Below, in pieces: positions 37,401-42,164 of a stretch of DNA of 42,164 nt. Under the pieces are notes generated by a model. It was not told where the DNA came from, ran no database searches, and saw only the letters and a list, made by a program, of their open reading frames with translations. The position numbers and the translations under genes were made by a program. Origin of the DNA: Sphingobium limneticum (GTDB taxonomy: Bacteria; Pseudomonadota; Alphaproteobacteria; Sphingomonadales; Sphingomonadaceae); contig NZ_VYPZ01000031.1 of NCBI RefSeq assembly GCF_008710155.1, forward strand, positions 1 through 42,164, in the 5' to 3' direction. Numbering within the stretch: position 1 is the stretch's first letter; every line of letters starts with the position of its first letter.

Positions 37401-40400
37401 TCACTGCCGATGCCACCGGCCAGCGTGTCGTTGCCATCTAGACCATAGAGCTGGTCGTCTCCAGCGCTTCCCAGCAACGCTTCGCCAAAGCCCGTGCCAC
37501 GAATGACGTCGTCACCTGCTGTCTGGAGTTGGGCAAAAAGTTGGGCGCGCAAATCTGCATTGGTCCAGATGGTGCCATCTGCAAATTCGAAGCGCTCGAT
37601 CGTATAGTTGCCTGCATTCTGTCCAATGATATGCAAACGATCATTGGTGCCAGCCACCGTTATGAAGACGCCGTCATTGTCTCCGTCCTGGTTGCCCTGC
37701 GTCAGGACGAGATCGCCGGCAGCGATGCCCGCACCGAAGCGGATGGTGTCCGTGCCACTTGCCTCCACGATGACGTCGAACCCGTCGCCGAGATTGAAAA
37801 GATAGGTGTCGTTGCCATTACCGCCTTCAAGGCGGTCGCTTCCTGCTCCACCCCCAAGCATATCGTCGCCATCGACGCCCTGGATCTGATCGTCGCCTGC
37901 ACCGCCCAGCAATGTATCGCTAAGATTGGTCCCACGAACTACGTCGTCGCCAACGGTTAGAACTTGAGAGAACAGATGCGTCCGTAGGTCGCTATCGCTC
38001 CATACCGTGCCATCGGCAAATTCGAACTGCTCGATCCGGTTTGCGCCGTTCTGGCCGAAGATACGAAGGCGATCCCCTGTTCCAGCGATGGTGATGAAAA
38101 CACCATCATTGTCACCATCATATTTGACCTGACTGAGGATCAGACTGCTTGTCGTGATGCCCGCCCCGAAACGAACGACGTCATTGCCTGCGCTGTCGAC
38201 GATGAGATCGGAACCGTCACCTAGGTTGAAGCGATAGATATCATTGCCGTCTCCTCCCTCGAGCCGGTCAGTGCCGCCACCGCCAGTGAGTGTGTCATTG
38301 CCGGCGAGGCCCCGAATGGTTTCGGACGCGCTCGATCCTGCCAGCTCGTCGTTACCAGTTGTGCCGCTCAGCACAATATTACTTGATGTGACGGCTGCGT
38401 TGATCGTGGCGCGATCCCAGGTCGAACCGTCAGCAAACTCGAACGTGTCGATGCCCCAGCTGGCATCCCAATAGGCTCGCATCTGATCATCGATCGTGAT
38501 CGATCCAGCGGCATTGGCGAAGCGAATCACGATGTTGGAATTGTCCGCGAAGTCTCGCTCGATGATCAGGTCCGAACTGGAAATTCCCGCCCCGAATTTA
38601 AGGGAATTCGCTCCGAACCAATTGTTGTAGGCATCCGTCCTTTCGTCATAAATGACGTCATTGCCGTCACCGACATTGTAGATATAGGTGTCGTCGCCAA
38701 GGCCGCCTTGGAGGACGTCATCACCGGCGCCACCGATAACCACATCATTGCCTTCGCCGGCAAAGACCGTGTCGTTCCCTGTGCCCCCATCGATGACTTC
38801 AGCAACGCGTGTCCCGTAGACGATATCATTCTGCGCCGACTGGCTCGCTGTCAGCAGTTGTGCCTCAATTTGGTTGCGATCCCAGGTAGTGCCGTCGGCA
38901 AAAGCTATGGATGTGATGCCCCAATAGGTGTTGCCGCCATAGCGGGCCACTTCATATTGATTATCAACGAGGATGGAGCCAACGCTATTGCTGAAGCGAA
39001 CGCGCAGATTGTTCGTATCTGCCAGGTCGCGCTCAAGAATGATGTCGGCGGTCGTAACGCCAGCGCCAAGCTGAAGCGTATTGCCGCCAAGCCAGCCATT
39101 CCAGGCGTCCGTCGTCTGATCCCAGATACGGTCGAACCCATCTCCAAGATTGTAGACATAGGTATCGGCGCCGATGCCACCTTCAAGGAAGTCATCGCCA
39201 AGCCCACCGGTAATCGTGTCGGCGCCATCATCGGCATAAACGCGATCGTTTCCGCTGCCTGCGTTCAGCGCTTCGTCGACGCGTGTACCATAGACGACAT
39301 CATTTGCAGACGAGAGGCTTGATTGAAGCAACTGAGCTTCAATCTGCGTACGATCCCAGGTCGTGCCATCGGCAAAGGCGATATTGGTGATGCCCCAATA
39401 GGTATTGCCGCCATAGCGCGCTACTTCATATTGACCGTCGACGAGTATCGATCCGACACCGTTGCCAAGGCGGATCCGCAAATTTGATGTATCAGCCTGG
39501 TCACGCTCGAGAATGACATTGGCGGCGGTGATACCCTCTCCAAACTGAAGAGTGTTCGCGCCAAAAAATCCGTTCCACGCGTCGGTGGTCTGGTCCCATA
39601 TCCGATCGAAACCATCTCCCAGATTATAGACATAGGTGTCGGCGCCTATGCCGCCATCGAGAATATCGTCTCCAAGCCCGCCTGTAATCGTGTCGGCGCC
39701 GTCATCGGCAGCGATCCTGTCATTGCCCGCGCCACCATTGATGGCCTCGTCAGCACGTGTGCCCGACACGATGTCGTTGCGGGCAGTTAGGCTCGACTGA
39801 ACCAAGAAACTGTCGATTGCGGCGCGATTCCAGATGGTGCCATCTGCGAACGCTATATTGGTGATGCCCCAGTAGGTGTTGCCGCCATAGCGTGCGAGAT
39901 CGAACTGCCCATCGACAAGGATCGCACCGACCTGGCCAGCAAAGCTGATCCGGACGTTTCCGCTCTCACTTGGATCGCGCTCGATAGCGATGTTGGCGGT
40001 CGTAATGCCCTGACCAAGTTCGAGGGTGTTACCACCCAACCAACCGTTCCATGCATCGGTCGTCGGATCCCAAATGCGGTCGAAACCATCACCGAGCCGG
40101 TACACGTAGGTATCTGCGCCAGCTTCGCCCTCAAGATTGTCGTTGCCCAAGCCGCCCGCAAGGCGGTCATCACCATTCCCGCTGTTGAAGCGGTCCGGCT
40201 GATCCAAGCCGATCTTCGTATCAGCGCTGGATGTAAAGCTTCCTGACAGTGCAAGCGCATAGAGGTCACGCAAAGTCGCACTCGTGCCGTCTGCGAAACG
40301 GAATTCTTCCAGAGAGCCGGCGCCGGAATCCAGCTGATGATGCTTCAAAATTAACCGGTCGCCACCGCTTCCAACATGTACGATCAGATCCTGCGGGGAG

Positions 40401-42004
40401 GCCGCGTCAACAGTGACGGCAATATCGGCTAGGGTGATACCGCCGGCAAAGCTCACAACATCGAGGTCTGAATAAAAGCCGTTTTCGTCGATCGTGACTT
40501 CGCCGTCACCCAAGGCAAAAAGATAGCGGTCGGAGCCGAAGCCGCCTTTTAGAGTGTCGCTATCGCCGCCGGACAGGGTATCGTCATATCGGCTGCCCTG
40601 GACACTTCCACCCGCGCCGGTGCCTGTGATGGTCGTGCCGGCCGTTTTGGCGAAGACAGCCTGCGCGGTCATTTGCCCGCGTGACCAAATGGTCGAGCCG
40701 AAGTCAAATGCTTCGACGCCTGCTCGCGATGTGAGCGCCGCGCCACGCAAATCCAGACGATCGCCAGCATTGCCGAGTAGTATCGACATGTCGATGCTCG
40801 AGGAACTCGCTACTACATCAATGTCATCAGCAGATATGCCATCGCCAAATGCGACTATGTCAATATCGCCTTCGTCCAGGCCGCTATCTGAAATTCTGTC
40901 GATTCCATCGCCGGGACGGAAAATTATAGTGTCACTGCCAGCACCGCCATCAATGAGATCGTCACCCTGGCCGCCCTCTAAATAATCATCACCGCCCAGT
41001 CCGTAGAGACGATCAGCGCCCATGCCACCTAAGAGCCAATCAGATCCGCTGTTCATCGGGTCCGATGATACCCCATCAGCGCCCACAAGTTGGTCATCCC
41101 CGGACCCTGCGATCAGGACGTTTCCGCTACCGCCGCCCGCGTCCAGAACATCGTTTCCAACACCTCCGAAAATCCAGTCATCAAGTTGTCCGCCGACGAG
41201 AATGTCGTTGCCTTCGTCACCGAACAGATCGTCGCCCGTGTCTCCCGCACCGATACGGTCATCGCCCGTCCCGCCATGGATCACGTTGGATATGTGATAG
41301 GCAGTTCCGGCGGCTGCACCGTCGCGGTTTCCTCCAGTGAGTGCAGTAAGGACATCATCATCACCGCCGCCCTGAACGATGGTCTTGGAGCCCGTGTCCA
41401 CAGTGTCTTCGAGCGTTGCGCCGCCCAGATACATGATGCGCGCGCCATTCCCCTCGCGCGAAGAGGTTTCGAAACGGAAACCGACGTCGCGTGCGTCAAC
41501 ACCGGCTTGATCAAGCAGATAAGAGAAACCGCCATCCCAATCGTGGGTATTGCGCTTTAGCAAACCTAGTTCGCTGGCGCTGGACAGCGCGATTAGCCAG
41601 TCCGCCGTGAAAACCGAATTTGGCTCCGCCGCAATTAATGCGTTAATGGACGCTGAGTTGGCAAGATAGACTTTAAGTCGGTCTGCAACGGCCAAATTAC
41701 CTACTAGAAGATCCAGACCGAAGTCGACGTTTGTCGATGATTGGCCATCATCCGAACTGGCTCCATCGTCATTTGAACTCGTTACCGCCCCTCTGGCCAT
41801 AGTCAGATAAAAGGCACGCTTGGCGTATATATCGCCGCCAATGATCTGCATATCTTGCGCAGCCTTCATCACGCCATATTCGATAAGGTCGGATGCGGTT
41901 GAGAATTTGACGCGATCGTTGCTCGATGTCCCGTCGTTCCAGTAGATAAAGGCTTTTTTCCGCATGCCGTAGGAACCAGCTTCCACATCATCGCCGTTGA
42001 GCAA
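28430..42004 (-). CDS. Giant RTX-type calcium-binding repeat protein, about 4500 aa
   Basis: The protein is built of some 30 blocks. Each block combines haemolysin-type Ca2+ nonapeptides (GGAGNDTLxGGxGxD pattern) with a linker-barrel element ending in (I/V)xFADGTxWxxxxL, the haemolysin-related (PF06594-like) module. Residues 1-225 are non-repetitive. The last ~280 residues have APIVLDLDGDGIDLV, FDWNGDGFADRTGW, DRDGNG and EF-hand-like DxDGDG segments, and then a non-repetitive tail. Tail and layout match type I secreted RTX surface proteins or adhesins. No enzymatic domain is visible, and no ABC exporter is in the window. The TTG at 42004 is only the first available start. The frame is open back to 42106 with no ATG, whereas an ATG at 42114 in another frame (MTDALG) would join it if one G were added near 42099. 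The start, or the gene's integrity, is therefore in doubt. The protein is extremely Asp/Gly/Asn-rich. Confidence 0.88.
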   Translation of the reverse strand: MLNGDDVEAGSYGMRKKAFIYWNDGTSSNDRVKFSTASDLIEYGVMKAAQDMQIIGGDIYAKRAFYLTMARGAVTSSNDDGASSDDGQSSTNVDFGLDLLVGNLAVADRLKVYLANSASINALIAAEPNSVFTADWLIALSSASELGLLKRNTHDWDGGFSYLLDQAGVDARDVGFRFETSSREGNGARIMYLGGATLEDTVDTGSKTIVQGGGDDDVLTALTGGNRDGAAAGTAYHISNVIHGGTGDDRIGAGDTGDDLFGDEGNDILVGGQLDDWIFGGVGNDVLDAGGGSGNVLIAGSGDDQLVGADGVSSDPMNSGSDWLLGGMGADRLYGLGGDDYLEGGQGDDLIDGGAGSDTIIFRPGDGIDRISDSGLDEGDIDIVAFGDGISADDIDVVASSSSIDMSILLGNAGDRLDLRGAALTSRAGVEAFDFGSTIWSRGQMTAQAVFAKTAGTTITGTGAGGSVQGSRYDDTLSGGDSDTLKGGFGSDRYLFALGDGEVTIDENGFYSDLDVVSFAGGITLADIAVTVDAASPQDLIVHVGSGGDRLILKHHQLDSGAGSLEEFRFADGTSATLRDLYALALSGSFTSSADTKIGLDQPDRFNSGNGDDRLAGGLGNDNLEGEAGADTYVYRLGDGFDRIWDPTTDAWNGWLGGNTLELGQGITTANIAIERDPSESGNVRISFAGQVGAILVDGQFDLARYGGNTYWGITNIAFADGTIWNRAAIDSFLVQSSLTARNDIVSGTRADEAINGGAGNDRIAADDGADTITGGLGDDILDGGIGADTYVYNLGDGFDRIWDQTTDAWNGFFGANTLQFGEGITAANVILERDQADTSNLRIRLGNGVGSILVDGQYEVARYGGNTYWGITNIAFADGTTWDRTQIEAQLLQSSLSSANDVVYGTRVDEALNAGSGNDRVYADDGADTITGGLGDDFLEGGIGADTYVYNLGDGFDRIWDQTTDAWNGWLGGNTLQLGAGVTTADIILERDLADTNNLRVRFSNSVGSILVDNQYEVARYGGNTYWGITSIAFADGTTWDRNQIEAQLLTASQSAQNDIVYGTRVAEVIDGGTGNDTVFAGEGNDVVIGGAGDDVLQGGLGDDTYIYNVGDGNDVIYDERTDAYNNWFGANSLKFGAGISSSDLIIERDFADNSNIVIRFANAAGSITIDDQMRAYWDASWGIDTFEFADGSTWDRATINAAVTSSNIVLSGTTGNDELAGSSASETIRGLAGNDTLTGGGGTDRLEGGDGNDIYRFNLGDGSDLIVDSAGNDVVRFGAGITTSSLILSQVKYDGDNDGVFITIAGTGDRLRIFGQNGANRIEQFEFADGTVWSDSDLRTHLFSQVLTVGDDVVRGTNLSDTLLGGAGDDQIQGVDGDDMLGGGAGSDRLEGGNGNDTYLFNLGDGFDVIVEASGTDTIRFGAGIAAGDLVLTQGNQDGDNDGVFITVAGTNDRLHIIGQNAGNYTIERFEFADGTIWTNADLRAQLFAQLQTAGDDVIRGTGFGEALLGSAGDDQLYGLDGNDTLAGGIGSDRLEGGNGDDVYLFNLGDGHDVIMESAGNDTIRFGAGIGPNDILLSQVVQDGDADGVFLTVVGTNDRLHIIGQNAGNYTIERFEFADGTVWTSAKLRERLFAQISTAGDDVIRGSGAADTLDGQGGDDQIYALDGDDILTGGKGSDRLEGGNGNDIYVFNRGDGGDAIWDAGGNDTVRFGAGIVAADLEFTQAQQDGDTNGVTLAIKGTNDRLHIIGQAGGSLIERFEFFDGTVLTAQMLIDLRTSNSIGGQQFAVTMGDDTIVGTSGADTIRGMGGDDALRGGMGSDTYRFAKGDGFDTLYDPDEASATDVLILDGINSSDVTVMVSPTDADDIILYIDDQSVIYLDQNRTGAKTGVDEIRFADGAIWDRATLLAKASGGQGTSGNDLLIGSNFADTLTGGTGNDRLVGGAGNDIFVYNSGDGNDVIVDVADDADPTATIGNILSFGPGIALADIRLTRNTADGPLIISFAVQTGSVTLEGSQSDSLAGIQFLKFADGSMHSMADIRQAALTGQATSGNDLIEGYSTADTLTGGAGNDTLIGHGGADTYLFALGDGEDTIIESDGAANKLVFGTGIATTSLRLYRTIEAPDDLIIALPNGTDSVVLKDQLSSSGWSGVTRISFADGTVWDRDEIVEQLLAQPATPYADYLVGSDGNDSINGLAGNDFIEGARGDDQLTGGDGNDILSGGVGNDALHGGEGDDVLSGDEGVDTLDGGNGFDTADYSFSLDSWNINLAAGTAAIIRTNGSAPVETLASIEAVIGGLGSDRITGDDGANRIQGGAGNDILQGGGGDDVFVVGGDEDGIDAVDGGSGYDRIEAAADDTVIGLSSIGNVELITSNGHANVRIEATDEADTLDLSAAELSGIVSIDLGAGNDVVTGTLGADVINAGAGDDVIRYVGLGTGADTLDGGDGSDRIEAAANDAVIRLASYQNIEVISGGQFTGVVLARTDAAETTNLNGLTVEGLSRIDLEGGDDIFVGTAQADVVRGGSGNDTISGNGGDDIFDYVGVSNGFDTLSGGDGFDIVRASADNVRIGITSLVSVERLTGNGHANVVVEWGATNDVLNFSTIALDGLTLETGAGNDSVTLNSSGLVVAGGAGNDTFTVSGNGSHSFRFGAGDGNDVLTNPGSGYARSDLLQLTSLSTGDVSLIRSGDQLKVTITATGESFSVAYQFWGETQGAQYGLAGIVFADGTAWDRTNIRDNALILGTAGNDTISLPSLSYRVRPGAGNDTLAVQGNGFGTIEFSKGDGNDVLNNSGSGYTRDDTLHLKDALPNEVSLVRVGDSLTVTINGTGDTFKSTSQFWTSSAEPTPRYGINRIQFADGTIWNRDDFDAPTVPFTSGNDNVQGTNNGETLRGGAGDDLIYAYGGNDTIFGDEGRDTIDGGEGNDLIKGGAGNDLLYGRNGDDTYVFEAGPGRDTITDDGNGNDTIQLGVGIAPADVTVMQADNGNDLVLLFSDGSDRITLNDTMTNGYRFIERVTFADGTIWTHADLVSRSVLANAGDDTFYGSFNADTLLGGAGNDVLVARGGNDALAGGTGNDTLYGNDGDDIYAFAVGDGQDTITDDGNGNDTIQLGAGIAPGDVTVVQADTGNDLVLLFNDGSDRITLNDSMTNGYRYIERVTFADGTIWTHADLVARSVLANAGDNIFYGSFTVDSLTGGAGEDVLVARGGNDTLVGGAGNDTLYGNDGDDIYTFVAGDGQDIITDDGNGNDTIQVGAGITPADVTVVQADTGNDLVLLFGDGSDRITLNDSMTNGYRYIERVTFADGTIWTHADLVARSVLANAGDNTFYGSFTTDSLTGGAGEDVLVARGGNDALIGGAGNDTLYGNDGDDTYAFVAGDGQDTITDDGNGNDTIQLGAGIAPGDVTVVQADTGNDLVLLFGNGSDSITLNDTMTNGYRRIERVTFADGTIWTHADLVARSILSNANDDLFYGSYDNEALAGGAGADTLAGRGGNDVLTGGSGNDILYGNDGNDTYVFNAGDGQDLIRDDGNGSDTLQLGIGIAPGDVTVVQADNGNDLVLLFAGGSDRITLDDTVNNGGRRIEQVTFADGTVWTHANLLTLAATGTSSDMQLAGTGAAETLTGGVGNDVLNARNGNDILIGGTGNDFLVGGGGDDVYRFNMGDGQDIVREYWGDSGAWGTDTVEFGAGITVADVTVSQGSNGGDLILAIAGTNDKVMLQATVNSGENRIEQLRFADGTIWTHAELMQRSMAANSGDDNFAGSYDAETLTGGAGNDLLNGRGANDILIGGTGNDFLVGGGGDDIYRFNLGDGQDIVREYWGDSGAWGTDTVEFGVGIAAADITVSQGSNGGDLILAIAGTNDKVTLQATVNSGENRIDQVRFADGTVWNHAELMQRSMAANSGDDNFAGSYDAETLTGGAGNDVLNGRGANDILIGGSGNDFLVGGGGDDIYRFNLGDGQDIVREYWGDSGAWGTDTVEFGVGILSANVTVSQGSNGGDLILAIAGTNDKVTLQATVNSGENRIDQVRFADGTVWNHAELMQRSMASNAGDDSFAGSYDAETLNGGAGNDVLNGRGANDILIGGTGNDFLVGGGGDDIYRFNLGDGQDVIREYWGDSGAWGTDTVEFGVGIAAADVTVSQGNNGNDLILAIAGTNDKVTLQATVNSGENRIDQVRFADGTIWNHAQLMALSQQPTAGDDVIYGYEGADTMFGGTGDDQLFGGSGDDILSGDAGHDSLSGGNGTDIAKFAGVQASYSLVTASGSIAVVDNSPTEDGDDGIDTLTGIEKAQFKGGAQVSLAAPIVLDLDGDGIDLVARKQSHARFDWNGDGFADRTGWVGEGDGLLFYDRDGNGTTSGANELSFVEDKSGAKSDLDGLSAFDTNGDGRFDTHDDEWSKFGIWQDADGDGVAASDEMSSMADVGIRSISLAGQATAQAWSWDDNIILNHGGFTWADGRTGSLGDVAMNYFEAKVEAHLREPQLFASQLVEAIGQFGSSSAAEFSIEELAKSGTFDTAAGHVRFASSGNFA
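29450..31213 (-). repeat. Tandem repeat family of the RTX gene: 441-bp unit, 4 copies
   Basis: Copies are marked by CATCAGCTCCGCATG-type sequence at 29450 (diverged), 29891, 30332 and 30773, exactly 441 bases (147 codons) apart. Each codes for a block with REYWGDSGAWGTDTVEFG and NSGENRI(D/E)Q(V/L)RFADGT. DNA identity between neighbours is very high, which indicates recent tandem duplication or gene conversion. Phase of the limits is arbitrary. Confidence 0.85.
31229..33358 (-). repeat. Tandem repeat family of the RTX gene: 426-bp unit, 5 copies
   Basis: Copies are marked by GGTCCAGA(T/C)CGT at 31229, 31655, 32081, 32507 and 32933, exactly 426 bases (142 codons) apart. Each codes for GQD(T/I)ITDDGNGNDTIQLG, then VVQADTGNDLVLLF and (Y/R)IERVTFADGT. 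The inner copies are the most alike. It abuts the 441-bp family with nothing between. Confidence 0.85.
33400..34250 (-). repeat. Divergent repeat pair within the RTX gene
   Basis: Two units code for SLVR-G-(D)-L-VTI-GTG-(D/E)-F followed by QFW and GI-FADGT-W, and for NGFGTIEFSKGDGNDVLNN versus NGSHSFRFGAGDGNDVLTN. They are related to each other and clearly different from the flanking families. Limits are approximate. Confidence 0.55.
36719..38455 (-). repeat. Tandem repeat family of the RTX gene: 435-bp unit, 4 copies
   Basis: Copies are marked by TTCGAAGCGCTCGAT-type sequence at 36719 (diverged), 37151, 37586 and 38021, with spacings of 432, 435 and 435 bases. Each codes for a GNDT(I/V)RFGAGI, then QDGD(N/A)DGVF(I/L)T(V/I), then NDRLHIIGQ and IERFEFADGT block. 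Copies are more diverged than in the 426- and 441-bp families. Confidence 0.8.
38450..40200 (-). repeat. Tandem repeat family of the RTX gene: 474-bp unit, 3-4 copies
   Basis: GATGCCCCA(A/G)TAGGT occurs at 38915, 39389 and 39863, exactly 474 bases (158 codons) apart; a diverged fourth copy has GATGCCCCAG at 38450 (465 bases). Units code for DGFDRIWD(Q/P)TTDAWNG, then VARYGGNTYWGITNIAFADGT. The outer limit is approximate. Confidence 0.8.
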
Positions 42005-42113
42005 TTCACCGCCAATGTTTGTCAGAATACCGTTTAGCAGGCTGCGGAAAAAGGGTTGGCAGAGCCGGCCATTGGCCTCGCTTTCGCCGTTTTCTAGCCC
42101 AAGGCGTCAGTCA

Positions 42114-42136
42114 TTCTGGGAGGTAACCTTCCAGAA
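42114..42136. repeat. 23-base palindrome at the putative start of the RTX gene
   Basis: TTCTGGGAGGTAACCTTCCAGAA is listed here by parts: arms TTCTGG and CCAGAA at the ends, and AGGT-AACCT in the centre, with one G-T wobble in 11 pairs. On the minus strand it ends at the ATG (42114-42112) that would start the giant gene if the frameshift is an error, so it could be an operator or a translation-control hairpin. Confidence 0.5.
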
Positions 42137-42137
42137 T

Positions 42138-42155
42138 CCGGTCGTTTTTGACCGG
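42138..42155. repeat. Inverted repeat with T-rich loop at the window edge
   Basis: Arms CCGGTC and GACCGG around GTTTTT. It is directly next to the 23-base palindrome. It may be a terminator of whatever lies to the right, or part of a regulatory pair with the neighbouring palindrome. Confidence 0.4.
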
Positions 42156-42164
42156 CCTCGGGCG

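Noticed and set aside
28430..42004. CRISPR-like regularly spaced repeats
   Set aside because: The repeats are hundreds of bases long, in frame, and code for RTX modules. No short direct repeats with unique spacers or cas genes are present; the Cas4-like domain at 19725 is a DUF2779 fusion.

Overview
The window looks like an alphaproteobacterial accessory region, most likely from a sphingomonad (Sphingomonas/Sphingobium/Novosphingobium group). The reasons are high GC, a TonB-dependent receptor-led catabolic operon, alphaproteobacterial-type mobilization genes, a DUF2779 nuclease and a very large RTX protein. This assignment is inference from gene content; no rRNA or tRNA gene is present.

Layout. 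(1) 1-1600: an unrecognised small gene (447-959) with a strong terminator-like hairpin, then a remnant of a zinc alcohol/formaldehyde dehydrogenase. (2) 1646-8844, minus strand: a compact nutrient-scavenging locus. A ROK repressor gene is followed by a TonB-dependent receptor, two exported glycerophosphodiester phosphodiesterases separated by one base, and a GPH-type sugar/cation symporter. It fits outer-membrane uptake, periplasmic cleavage and inner-membrane import of a phosphodiester-linked substrate. (3) 9187-17927: a mobilizable-element core. It holds a free-standing DnaG-type zinc finger, a nested inverted repeat that is a good oriT candidate, an accessory mobilization protein overlapping a 1021-aa relaxase, a KfrA-like gene beside several related ATCGC-rich palindromes, and a four-gene cassette: PolB-type 3'-5' exonuclease, a probable catalytically degenerate relative of it, an unknown protein, and a stand-alone MobA/MobL-like protein. 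(4) 17975-19631: debris, namely a HipA C-terminal piece facing a helicase C-terminal piece. (5) 19725-28131: a nuclease/ATPase cluster (Cas4-like plus DEDD exonuclease fusion, unknown protein, broken tandem-AAA ATPase, membrane protein, small unknown protein), an IS1634-type insertion and a WYL regulator. It resembles a defence island but that role is not proven. (6) 28430 to the right edge, minus strand: one giant RTX-type Ca2+-binding repeat protein of about 4.5 thousand residues, built from at least four families of long tandem repeats with unit lengths of 426, 435, 441 and 474 bp.

Four places (near 19480, 23200, 23738 and 42099) look like single-base losses, three of them in G runs. They are either decay or assembly errors, and this matters for whether the AAA ATPase and the giant protein are intact. 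Long open frames on the plus strand across 28.5-42 kb are antisense shadows of the repeat coding and are not annotated as genes.
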